The position numbers were made by a program, and so were the translations under genes. The notes beneath the pieces were generated by a model, which was given only the letters and a program-made list of their open reading frames with translations, was not told the DNA's origin and ran no database searches. A stretch of DNA of 28,666 bases from Corinectria fuckeliana (Eukaryota; Ascomycota; Sordariomycetes; Hypocreales; Nectriaceae), in contig WPDH01000439.1 in NCBI GenBank assembly GCA_019137255.1, positions 1-28,666 of the forward strand, given 5' to 3'. Positions 1 through 9,233 of this stretch are shown in pieces; the stretch's first letter is position 1; every line of letters begins with the position of its first letter.

Positions 1-1330
1 TAGTTATATTATTAACTAAACTAATAGATATAAATAAACTTTATAATTAGAGTATAATTATAGCTATAAAGGTTTATTAAACTAAGCTCTATTTAGAGGA
101 GATTTAACTTAAGTAGTACTTTAAGTGCTTTTACTTTAGATATATTATATAGTACTATTAGAAATAAGCTAAGTATAACTACTATAAGAGAGCTTATTAT
201 ATAAGAGATATAGTATATTCTACCTTTACTAGTAAGATCCCTCTAGTATATTATAACTATAATAGCTTATATTTAGTATAGTCTTATATATATTATATAG
301 TATAAAAAAAGTAAAAATAAGTGAGAAATACTTATATAAAAAGACTTATATAGTTTAGTATTCTAAGTAAGTAGTATAAATATATAGTATACTTACTATA
401 AGATATAATAGTACTAATACTAATACTAACTATAATACTAAACCACTTTACTTAGAGGGGGCTTAAATAGCTCTTAAAGTAGTCTTAAGCTAGACTAGAC
501 TTAAGTCTAAGTTTAGCTCTTATAGTGTTTAGACTAATTAACTAATTAAGAGAGTAAATACTATTAAAAGTTAAAAAAGGTATTTTAATACTAGTTAGTA
601 ATAAGAATAATACCTAAAAGAATAAAAACAAGTAGTATAAGTAACTTAAACTTAACTTAAAATTAATTAAATTTTAGTATATAATTTAAGCTAAGCCTTA
701 TAAGAGCTTATTATTATAAGTATATAATTAGCTTTTCTTATAAAGTAGACTTACTTATAACTTATATTATTATATATATATATTAAGCTTAACTTACTTT
801 TCTTTTAGGTAAGAGTAGTAAAAAGTTTTTTATCTTATAGCTTACTATAAGAGTTTTTCCCTCTTATTATAAATTAGTTTAAGTTACTTAAAAGAAGAAC
901 TAGATAGTTATAAGCTAAATTAGGTATAAATAAATAAATAGTTTTTAAGCTAATATATTTCTAGATTTTATATATTATAGCTAGAGTGTAAATATACTCT
1001 AGTTATAAGGTCTAGTTCTTAGCCTTTTTTAGCTTAAAAAGAAAGTCTAAAAATACTTTTATACTATTTATATTTATTATATTAATAGCTAAAAGTGCGC
1101 TAAGTACTTAGTAGGTAAATTACTTTAGATTATATAAATCACTTAAATTAGAATTTATAAGCCTTAAGAGTAATTACTTAGCTAGAAGAGGAATTAGTTA
1201 CTTATAAGTCTTTTCCTAATATTAAAAATAATACTAGATTAATACTAAAAGCTAGAATTCACTTAAAAAGTTACTATTAGGCTTATAACTATTAATATAA
1301 CTATATATATTATATAACTATACTAAGCTA
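1..1330. repeat. AT-rich RIP-like relic block
   Basis: Almost pure A/T sequence: the first 60 bases hold 7 G or C. Reading the block through, I find a single CpG (in gtgcgc near 1087) and very few CpA or TpG. TpA is extremely frequent, and most remaining C residues are followed by T. Loss of CpG and CpA together with gain of TpA is the known signature of repeat-induced point mutation in ascomycetes, so this is probably a mutated transposon or other repeat. No open frame survives and no terminal repeat or coding relic is recognisable. The left end is cut by the window. The right edge is abrupt, at about 1330. Confidence 0.8.
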
Positions 1331-1710
1331 GGAAAAGGGGGCAGAACAGTGAGTCCCTAAGGGGATCACTATTATCACTAGATGCCTAGCATCTAAGGCA
1401 GAAATGTGGACGGTGCCCGATAGCGGGCCTGACTAGTGGTCCTACCACCAACAGTATCAAGCTTATCAGGTACTTTAGCAGTACAGTTGGCGGTCCGGGC
1501 ACCATCTGATGTCGGCAGCCGCGACAAAGATGGCGCATAACATGTCATGTGCTCCCTAATTACCAAATTGTTTCCATATCAGACCCTATTGTAAGAAATG
1601 GGCCGAATGGCGGAGGTGTCCACAGTGGCATCCAACGGGTTTCGTTTCAATGGCGTGCTGGTGACGGGAAGGTCAACTGCATCAAGCCCAGCGTCCCCGC
1701 TTTGTCCGGC

Positions 1711-1740
1711 AGCGCCCTACAGCGCCCTACAGCGCCCTGT
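1711..1740. repeat. Three tandem copies of a 10-bp unit
   Basis: The unit agcgccctac occurs twice exactly and a third time with its last two bases changed (agcgccctgt). It lies about 220 bp upstream of the PLP enzyme start. No function is implied; it may be a simple replication-slippage repeat. Confidence 0.8.
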
Positions 1741-1853
1741 AACTGACATGGCAATTCATAATTCATCAAGAGTCAAATAGCGATAAGTCTTCAACTTCTT
1801 TTCAAGGCCTTAAATCACTTCATGTGCCAGCTTCTCTGTAGTAGCACTTGAAG

Positions 1854-1890
1854 ACTCACTCACTCACTCCCTCACTCCCTCACTCACTCA
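1854..1890. repeat. CACT/CTCC simple repeat in the leader region
   Basis: A run of cact and ccct units just upstream of the start codon at 1959. CT-rich tracts are common in promoters and leaders of fungal genes. Here the tract sits about 70 bp from the ATG and is followed by tacatacataaatac. Confidence 0.7.
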
Positions 1891-1958
1891 AGCTTGCCTC
1901 ATCTCCAGTACATACATAAATACACACGCCCCTCAGCCTCAGCCTCATCGTCTTCGCC

Positions 1959-3405
1959 ATGGCATCCGATCTAGTCCTCAACAGCTCCGGGCTGGACAAG
2001 GCCGCGGCCGGTCTGTCGCTGGCTTCCCGCGGCGTCCATGCCGACGACAACATCTCGGTGCATCGAGCGGTGGCTCCGGCCATGCACGTCAGCACTACGT
2101 TCCGCTACAACGACGACCCGGAGCTGCTCAAGGCGTGGGATAACATCGATGTAAGTCTTTGGGTGCTCGGGCGATGAGGCTGCGTTGGACGCCGGTGGTT
2201 CTGTCTTTATGTTGGGCTATTGTTCCTCCTCATCAAGCGAGGGAGGGAGCCATGAAGCCGAATGGTTGCCTCATGATGGCATGTCTACATGTTCTACATG
2301 CTTCTATCTGTTCTGTTAATGGAACTTGGAACTCCAACCGCATGCTAACATCACGCCTTCGTAGCCCAGCGCCCCCTTGGACTCTCACGTCTACTCCCGC
2401 GACTCGGCCCCAAACACCACCCGCCTCGAGGCCATCCTCACCTCCCTCCTCGGCGCCCCCTCGCTCACCTACTCCTCCGGGCTCGCCGCCTTCCACGCCA
2501 TGCTCGTCCACCTCAACCCCAAGCGCATCGCCATCGGCGACGGCTACCACGGCTGCCACGGCGTCATCAAGGTCCTCGCCCGCCTCTCGGGCCTCGAGCA
2601 GCTGCCGCTCGACTGCCCCGTCGAAGACCTCCGGCCCGGCGACGTCATCCACGTCGAGACGCCGCTGAACCCCACGGGCGAGGCCCGCGACCTTGCCGCC
2701 TACGCCGAGAAGGCCCGCAAGGCCGGCGCCTACCTCACCGTCGACGCAACCTTTGCGCCGCCCCCGCTGCAGGACCCCTTCCAGTACGACGTGGACGTCG
2801 TCATGCACAGCGGCACCAAGTACTTTGGCGGCCACTCCGACCTACTATGCGGCGTGCTATCCGTACATCCCAAGCACGAGGACTGGATCACCGCGCTGCG
2901 TGGCGACCGCCTCGTCCTCGGCGGCGTCATGGGCAGCCTCGAGGGCTGGCTGGGCATCCGCTCGCTGCGCACCTTCGAGCTGCGCATCACGCGCCAGAGC
3001 GCCACGGCCACGGCACTGGTAGCCTGGTTGGCCGAGCAGCAGCGCGACCCGTCTTCGGCAGTTGGTGCCCTTGTCGAGCGTATCCAGCACGCCAGTCTGC
3101 AGCCCGAGGCGGCGATCGAGGGTAGCTGGCTGCGGCGCCAGATGCCAGGGGGATACGGGCCCGTGTTTTCGATCTATCTCAAGGACGAGGACGCGGCGAA
3201 GCGGCTCCCCAGCAAGCTGCATCTGTTCCACCATGCCACGAGTCTGGGCGGCGTGGAGAGTCTCATCGAGTGGCGCGCCATGACGGATCGCGGGGTCGAC
3301 AAGCGACTACTGCGGTTGAGCATTGGTGTCGAGGGGCTGGAGGACATCAAGAACGATCTGCTCCAAGGCTTTGAGGCGCTGAGAAAGGAGACGGGTGGAG
3401 AATAG
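1959..3405 (+). CDS. Trans-sulfuration-type PLP-dependent enzyme (Cys/Met metabolism family, YHR112C-like)
   Basis: Two exons: 1959-2150 and 2365-3405, joined in phase 0, giving 410 residues. The 214-nt intron has donor GTAAGT at 2151, branch-like TGCTAACA at 2343-2350 and acceptor TAG ending at 2364. The start ATG is in good context (gccATGg). Family features: an N-terminal block with VSTTFRY (an early family motif), YSSGLAAFHA (cofactor-phosphate-binding region), GDGYHGCHG, VETPLNPTGE, and SGTKYFGGHSD with the Schiff-base lysine at about residue 216. Cystathionine gamma-synthases, beta- and gamma-lyases share this fold. The length and the long N-terminal block best match the yeast putative trans-sulfuration enzyme YHR112C rather than the classical STR2, STR3 or CYS3 enzymes. 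Its exact reaction is therefore not settled. It probably acts in the cytosol, as no targeting signal is evident. It stands alone, next to the AT-rich block. Confidence 0.9.
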
Positions 3406-3933
3406 ATAAGGGGAAAGGCCTGGGCCAACAAGACATATACTGGTATAGGGCACGGGATAGACAGTAGAAAGAGAGACAGTTTTATGAAGTGGGGGAGAAC
3501 ACCATAATTGTTTCACTTGAACTAGAAAGAAAGAAAGAAACATGTTCTCCTCCCAAAATGCCTATTGTTAACCTCGATTGAAGTGAATGTGAGTTGGGCA
3601 GCTAAAGAGCCGCCGATATTTCTTATGAATTCCATCGCAGGGGCATCAACTTGTGCCTGGAACGATTGTATGGTATCTTGTGAGAAAATGGGAAAGAAAA
3701 TGAACGAAGATGAAGAAGAAAGGGGGGGATGGGGATGGAGAAGAGAGGTGGGAGGATAGGTGGGAATGAAGCGACAGAAGAGAAGGAAGAAGAAAAGAAA
3801 GAAAGGAAAGAAAAGAGAAGCGAAAAAGAAAAAAAGACAACAAATCTATAAGACAAGACAAAAAGAGAAAGAAAAATGGCCCCTAAGATGTCCCTGTCCG
3901 GGGAAAATGCCTAATGCCCATCAACCTACTGGA
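3406..3933. other. Convergent 3' region with polypurine tract
   Basis: Shared downstream region of the PLP enzyme (+) and the repeat protein (-). From about 3685 to 3885 the + strand is almost wholly purine (g, a), with gaaaga and gaagaa motifs. Open frames here are simple-sequence artefacts rich in K/E on one strand and S/F on the other. No gene is supported. Confidence 0.7.
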
Positions 3934-4782
3934 TCATGATCTGGCTCTGACCCAGAACTCCCCTCTCCCCCTAAAAAAAAGGGCACCATATCCTCTGTCA
4001 TCTAAACATCGCAAGTGCGAGCGCTTCTTTGTGAAGTCAAGGTAGCCACAAGTCGAACCAGTTGCTGAGAGGCTTGTACTTGACTTTGCGCCTACTCCTC
4101 GTGTTAGTGTTCGTTTAAGACGTCCAAGAAAGGGGGACTGGGTCCCATGCCTCGAATGATCGCTACCGTCAGCAAAGGATCCGACTCCCCGCAGGTCATA
4201 CTCGGCAGAATGAGAGTGTGAATGAGAATGAGATGTAGCCCCCCGAGACGAGGAGCCAGGGTCGGGGCTCCGCTTCCACGTCCTACTAGGAGACGAGGTG
4301 TAGTACTCCGGGGGGATGGCTGGTGCTGGCGTCCTGTCTGCGGTTTGTCTGCCGTACGCGGGTCTGGCCTGGAAGGTTGCCGAGCCATCACTGATGACGG
4401 GAGAAGACTCGGGCGTCGCCCAGTCGGAGACGGCATCCATGACTCTCGAGGGGTCTTGGGTTCGTGGGTGGCCGAGCCAACTGTCGACCATACCCGACCT
4501 CGTGTGGTAATCAGCGGGCGGTCCTCCGCGCCAGGACGAGTTGCGGTCGCGGGGAGCGGCGGCCGTGGATCGATGGTAGCTCGATTCCCAGCTGCCGCGG
4601 ATAGCTTCCTCGCTCCAATTTCTGGAGCTCTCGGGTCGAAGGTAGTCCCGGTTGAAGTCCTGTCTGGAGTGGTCTCTGTTGACGTCTTGCCGATAGTATT
4701 CTCGGTCGAAGTCTTGTCGAGAATAGTCCGGGTTGAAACTTGGTCGAGAGTAGTCTCTGTTGAAATCTGGCTGGCGTGCCAT
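3934..4782 (-). CDS. Hypothetical low-complexity protein with N-terminal nonapeptide repeats
   Basis: Single open frame of 282 residues from the ATG at 4782; the frame stays open slightly further upstream, but only with a non-ATG codon. The N-terminus is made of about five imperfect 9-residue units, consensus D-F-N-R-D-Y-S-R-Q/P, encoded by a 27-bp tandem repeat. The rest is rich in S, R, P, Y and D. It has an (HS)n run near residues 190-198 and a basic stretch (GRLKRTLTRG) in the C-terminal third. There is no signal peptide or membrane segment. I do not recognise the family. It could be a disordered scaffold or RNA-associated protein, but that is only composition-based. A spurious frame is possible, although 282 codons with organised amino-acid repeats argues for a real gene. 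Confidence 0.55.
   Translation of the reverse strand: MARQPDFNRDYSRPSFNPDYSRQDFDREYYRQDVNRDHSRQDFNRDYLRPESSRNWSEEAIRGSWESSYHRSTAAAPRDRNSSWRGGPPADYHTRSGMVDSWLGHPRTQDPSRVMDAVSDWATPESSPVISDGSATFQARPAYGRQTADRTPAPAIPPEYYTSSPSRTWKRSPDPGSSSRGATSHSHSHSHSAEYDLRGVGSFADGSDHSRHGTQSPFLGRLKRTLTRGVGAKSSTSLSATGSTCGYLDFTKKRSHLRCLDDRGYGALFFRGRGEFWVRARS
4631..4782 (-). repeat. Imperfect 27-bp tandem repeats coding for a nonapeptide
   Basis: Units at 4652-4678, 4679-4705, 4706-4732 and 4733-4759, with partial units at 4631-4651 and 4760-4782. They differ by scattered substitutions but keep the 27-bp period and the reading frame, so the amino-acid pattern (aromatic-N-R-D-Y-x-R) is better preserved than the DNA. 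Confidence 0.8.
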
Positions 4783-6716
4783 GATCAAAGTCTCCGACCG
4801 ATGAGCCTGTAAGTGGGCGTTGCTGCTGTGAAGCTGGGCTTGGGAACGGTGTAAGTCGTCGTCGCTGGTCTAGCTGCGCTTGTGAACCTCTTTAGTGATG
4901 GAAAGCCTTGGTGTTGATGTGGAGTAGTCTCCTTGGTTCGAAGCCATCATATTTATGAGATGCGTCTGGCATCGAGCCTTTGCATCTCAACTCTCGGATG
5001 CCTCTGCGACGTCCAATATAGTATCAAGAGCTCGCGCCCCAGCGAGTGAGGCTCAAGGTTGCTGCCGACAATGTGTGGCTGGAGCTCCATGATAGCGGGG
5101 AGTCCGGCTGGGAGGCCTTCAATGAGACGAATCAGGGCGCGACAAACTGGGCATGAGGGGCATTGGGGGCCGTGTGAGGCCATGTAAGGCCGTGCTACGG
5201 CTCTTGAAGACCGGGATCAAGCTTCACCCATAGGGGCATGGGCGCGTCAGCAAGGCTTCCTGAAGCGGCATAGAATCAAGCCGCGTACCACAGTCGTGAA
5301 CCCTCCACGGTGTCGTGCTTGCTTGTTGTTTGTCCTAACCCGTTCCAGTATCAAGAATAGAACACCCCGGTTGCGCCACAAAGATTCAAGCGCTTTGCCG
5401 CCCACTTCGCCCAATGACAAGCGTTTGAAGGGGTCGGTGCCGCCCTCCTCAGGAAGCGTGAACAGGGTACCCTTGGCCACTTTTCAAGCCAGTGGTTTCT
5501 TGTTTCTTGGTGAGGGAGCCGGGAGCCCACCCAGGATGCCTCGCACAAAGTCTTTGTTGGAGTTCCGTAGCTATCCACCCCACGATCTGATCACGCCTGC
5601 GGCCCGTAGGGCTGGCGAAACAATTGCTTCGGCTTAGCATCTACGCAGAGCCCGGCATGACGGGCGTTGACGGCGTGATATCGACCTCCCTCTCGGAGAA
5701 AATTTGAGTGCTGATGCTGACAGCAGTCCTTGTGCTGAAGCAGGATTCGCAGCGGCATCAGCTTCTTGTTTTGCGGTTTCCACATTCACGTGCAAGATGA
5801 TGAAGCTTGCTTGTGTCCACAAGACATGAATTGACACTTGACTCATGAGCTCTCAATCAACATAGCTCAGTACCTTGGACAGCTCCCGAGTAGCAGCATT
5901 GATACCCCAAGCGAGGCTTGCATTGTTACCCACATGGAAGCGCGCCGTTGCAGCGTCACGTCAACTAAACATGCGCCCTCCCGAGCGGCAGCCAATGCAA
6001 GCCACAAGTCGAGATTCGACCATCGTGGCCGCACGAGGAAGCATGCCATCGTCATGGCGTATGTGTGCAGCATAGCGTACAGAGAAGCGCTTGTGCACCG
6101 TCGGCGGTTCTTGAAATAGTGACACCGGCGCGACGCTGCAGCAAATCGGGCTGGCGATCGGTGCCGCTAGACGCGCAGCCATTCTACATTGGGATTCGCG
6201 AAAGAAAGCATCGTGGATCGTTTGGGGGATCCCTGAAGCGCCGATGGCTGTTTGACTGTTGAGCAACTTGAGATGGAGCTGTGCCACTGGGCTGAGTTGC
6301 CTCTTGCGCCTCCTCTGCCCTATTTATTTACGCACGAGCCACGTTGGGGTCCGCGCCAAGAGGCTCAAAAAGGGTATCCCGTGCACGAGCCCGGGCCCAA
6401 GCTTTCCCCAGCCACACCCTGACTGGTCGGAACAAGCGCGATGCGGCAATGCTCCTCTTTTTAGCCGGCGCCAACTGCCGCCAGGCTTACGTAGCAGGGG
6501 AGCACTACTAAGTAGCCACAACACACACCTTGGCAGTTCTGAGTGTCAAACATTCTCGGCTTCACACACCCAAGCTTTCGTTCCACTCCGCCATCAATTG
6601 CTCCCTCCCCAACGCTCCCTCTCGCCTCTTCGCGCCCTGAGCACGGGGAGCATGCACCCGTCACATAGTCTCGGGTGTGGGTCTCGCGGCTGTATCGACG
6701 GCCTCTCCATGCCCTG
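4783..6716. other. Intergenic region between repeat protein and deacetylase
   Basis: About 1.9 kb holding the divergent upstream regions of the 3934-4782 (-) and 6717-7532 (+) genes. Several short open frames exist on both strands, for example 4953-5183 (-), 5247-5480 (-) and 5296-5637 (+). None shows a recognisable domain, and most lack ATG starts or overlap each other. A TATA-like ctatttattta occurs near 6319. No tRNA-like or rRNA-like structure was seen. Confidence 0.5.
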
Positions 6717-6717
6717 A
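6652..6717 (+). other. Candidate upstream ORF overlapping the deacetylase start (TGATG)
   Basis: ATG at 6652 opens a 21-codon frame whose TGA (6715-6717) shares its last base with the ATG of the deacetylase at 6717, giving TGATG. A second in-frame ATG at 6709 would give a two-codon uORF with the same stop. This layout is known to allow termination-reinitiation or to restrict translation. It matters only if the transcript begins upstream of 6652, which the sequence cannot show. Confidence 0.45.
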
Positions 6718-7532
6718 TGGCCCGACTCTCGCTTTTCCGCCTGCCCACCAAGCTTCGGCGCAGGGTCAGGCGCAACCGCATGGCCACTCTCATCATCCTC
6801 GTCGCCCTCGTGTGCCTCCTGTTCTTCCCCTTGTACACTGCCTACTGCGTCTACAAGCCGCCGCGCTATCTGATGGGCTACCTCCGCTCCACCTATCCCG
6901 ACGTCCTTTGGGAAGAGGCGACCAACGAGAAGATCATCGCCCTCTCCCTCGACGATGCGCCCTCGGCCCATACCGATGAGATCATGCAGGTCCTCGAGGA
7001 CAACGGTGCCCACGCCACCTTCTTCGTCATTGGGTCCCAGGTCGAGGGCAGGCAGGATAAGCTGCAGAAGCTAGTACACAGCGGCCACGAATTGGGCAAC
7101 CATGCCATGCACGACGAACCCTCCCGCTCCCTCAGCAACCAACGACTTCTGGACGAAGTCTACACCGTCAAGGCGATGCTGACGGCCGCCTACGAAGCTG
7201 AAGGGAAGATTCTCCCCAACAACTACTTCCGTCCTGGATCTGGCCTGTTCAACTGGCGGATGCGCGACCTGTTGGGGAATAAGGGCTTCCGCATCACCCT
7301 AGGAAGCATCTATCCCCACGACCCTCAGATCCCATACCCAGACGTCAACGCCAAACACATACTCAGCATGGCTCACCCCGGTGGCATCATCATCTGCCAT
7401 GACCGGAGGTCGTGGACAGCACCTATGCTGCGAATCGTCCTACCAGAACTAAAGCGGCAGGGTTACAAAATTGTTACCATTACGGACCTTGTAAAGTCTG
7501 TGCAGCCATTGGATCAAGTGGCGCACGAATGA
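6717..7532 (+). CDS. Membrane-anchored polysaccharide (chitin-type) deacetylase, NodB domain
   Basis: Intronless, 271 residues from the first ATG in the frame (6717). The N-terminus is basic (KLRRRVRRNR), followed by one hydrophobic segment at about residues 24-42. That predicts a type II signal anchor with the catalytic domain in the secretory lumen or outside. NodB (carbohydrate esterase 4) motifs are visible: motif 1 as SLDDAPS (canonical TFDDGP) with the catalytic and metal Asp pair at 79-80; metal histidines H129 and H132 in GNHAMHD; the R-P-G region as FRPGSG at 171-176; and the C-terminal IIICHD at 224-229. The Asp-His-His triad is therefore intact. The family removes N-acetyl groups from chitin, chitooligosaccharides or related cell-wall polymers. 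The G to A change in motif 1 and the missing canonical aromatic set leave the substrate open. Confidence 0.88.
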   Translation: MARLSLFRLPTKLRRRVRRNRMATLIILVALVCLLFFPLYTAYCVYKPPRYLMGYLRSTYPDVLWEEATNEKIIALSLDDAPSAHTDEIMQVLEDNGAHATFFVIGSQVEGRQDKLQKLVHSGHELGNHAMHDEPSRSLSNQRLLDEVYTVKAMLTAAYEAEGKILPNNYFRPGSGLFNWRMRDLLGNKGFRITLGSIYPHDPQIPYPDVNAKHILSMAHPGGIIICHDRRSWTAPMLRIVLPELKRQGYKIVTITDLVKSVQPLDQVAHE

Positions 7533-9233
7533 TTAGATATTCTTTTATAGATGAGATTCTTTAGATATAATTGGGTGGTTCTCGCCGTGTATTAAGGATA
7601 GTGTATTGCTGCGACTGTGCACGTAGATATGCTCTATACACGTTTCAGGAACGTGGCGCATGTCTTGTATTTTAGACTACGGATTCAGAGGGGATTGAAA
7701 CCCATTTGAGCCTGACTCAAAACGCTTTCTTTATGTCGTGCTTGTGTTTTTTTTCTTCACTAATCGAATCATTTCCGATACTATGTACTACAATCGCATC
7801 TCTCTGGTATGCGCATTCTGGAAAACTGGTTTGGTCTAAGTAAAATCTGGTGCCACTACATCATCACCACTTTCCCCCGGATCTCCCACCCGCGGCCTCA
7901 ATTTAGCCCTGGCGTGCACACCCTCCCGAACGCTTGTCTCTAAGCCCACGATGAAACTGGTCCGCAGGGCACTGGGGATCGACGCGGAGGAGCTACTTGC
8001 CAGGGCGGAGGGCGATGAGGATCAGAGTGGCGTGGCGAGCAGGTACATAGATGGGTGCCGCGCCATCGTCACCGGAACGCTTGCGTTTGCGTTTACGTGC
8101 GTGAAGCCCTTTTCTGTGCGATGGGACATTCCTACCCAGATACAATATCACGAAGCTCCTGAGGGACGACGCGTCGTTGGGGATGGTCGTCTGATTTTAC
8201 TGTGTATCTAGCCTGGTCAGATGGTGGCAAATGCGGTCAAGCAAGGCTCCGAATCACCTGAGTTGAATCATTTATTCACCAAACATTGGCAACACTGAAT
8301 TCTTGAATCACTTAAACATCCTCGCAGCTTGGTGTCCACCCTGACACTTCAAGTGTTTTGTTTGTTTCCATGAAAGGTGTCTAAAATAAGCCACCGGCAC
8401 TTTAAATCCAAACACCACCCAAGAAAAATACTCTTTGTCCTGTCTAGGTAAGTCTCGCCGGCCGTGAATACTATGTGTAGTGGCATTATCAACTCCGACC
8501 CTCGACCGTGGCCAGAAACCCTAGAATTCGGAGCCGAGTCAGGGACTTCCTTTGCCGTCACATGAGGGCCCCTAATGTGTCGAGACGAGATGTTATCACT
8601 GACTGAGTTGAGAGCCGGTTGGGAATAGATGGCTAGCGGGTCTCTGACAACCCCCCCTGGATGTGTTGCCTGAGGGAGATGAAATCATGTGGTGCGCCTG
8701 CATTGATGGATTTATTTGCAGGTTTCAGAAATGCATTCCGGAAAATGATCCGTAGGCTGCAGGTACCAGTTGTTGCTAGGGCAATATTTCATCAAGTCTA
8801 GTCACGAGTTCACTTGAGACTAAGAGACCAGAACGAGGGCTCCAAAAAGAGAAAAGGAAATACAATGCCGTTTTGAGGCGTGTGAATATCCACATCGTAA
8901 GATACACATCATGAAAAAAATAGGCATCCCATCCTATCTCGAACGCCCCTTTGCCGTGTGTCCTGGCCACATGGCCAGCCATCGGTCTCAATTCACTGGT
9001 ATTCCATCGTTTCATCCCTTCTCATCCCTAAACCGCATCGAGACATAACAAGAGAAAAGTAAAGAACCCCACATCGCCGTAGACAGAGACTGAGTCCCGG
9101 CACGATTTTCCATCAATCATCTTCCTCCCACTTTTGTATACGCCAGCCATCCTCCCGTGGGTCGTAAGATGTGTATAAAATATGTACAGCTGAATGAATG
9201 CAGGAACCGGCATGCCGGTCCGGGTGCGGGTAC
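7533..9233. other. Intergenic region between deacetylase and CRIB-like protein
   Basis: About 1.7 kb, holding the 3' ends of the deacetylase (+) and of the 9234-10118 gene (-). Apart from the small frame at 7951-8211 I see no convincing coding signal, RNA gene or repeat. The sequence has mixed composition, with A/T-richer 3'-UTR-like stretches near 7540-7800 and 8880-9230. Confidence 0.5.
7951..8211 (+). CDS. Doubtful small ORF (86 codons)
   Basis: An ATG-initiated frame of 86 residues. The first 30 residues (MKLVRRALGI then an acidic helix-like stretch) look more protein-like than chance frames nearby. The remainder has no recognisable motif, although a short hydrophobic patch (TGTLAFAFTC) is present. 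It might be one exon of a small unrecognised gene; a GTACAT donor-like site lies near 8042. No homologue comes to mind, and it could equally be non-coding. Confidence 0.18.
   Translation: MKLVRRALGIDAEELLARAEGDEDQSGVASRYIDGCRAIVTGTLAFAFTCVKPFSVRWDIPTQIQYHEAPEGRRVVGDGRLILLCI

Larger units (their letters stand above)
1331..1958. other. Upstream region of the PLP enzyme gene
   Basis: GC-balanced intergenic DNA between the AT-rich block and the first gene. It begins with two hairpin-like sequences (1348-1370 imperfect, 1379-1395 perfect arms). It also holds three copies of a 10-bp unit (1711-1740) and a CACT-rich simple tract (about 1854-1890) that probably lies in the promoter or 5' leader of the gene starting at 1959. 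Short open frames here lack any recognisable protein character. Confidence 0.6.

Noticed and set aside
2233..2835. 200-codon minus-strand frame over the PLP enzyme
   Set aside because: Shadow of the GC-rich coding frame on the other strand; valine/glycine-rich composition typical of antisense frames, and the PLP motifs are on the plus strand.
4222..4812. 196-codon plus-strand frame opposite the nonapeptide-repeat gene
   Set aside because: The period-9 amino-acid pattern is clean on the minus strand and degenerate in this frame; no ordered features.
4931..4945. tRNA T-loop-like GGTTCGAAGCC
   Set aside because: The five bases either side do not pair, and no anticodon or acceptor stem is found nearby.
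4953..5183. 76-codon minus frame with CPSCPVC
   Set aside because: A CxxCxxC-like string alone is not enough; no further zinc ligands, no splice-compatible partner exon and no family resemblance.
6259..6717. 152-codon plus frame before the deacetylase
   Set aside because: Begins with TTG and lies in the presumed promoter and leader; S/H/P-rich without a domain.
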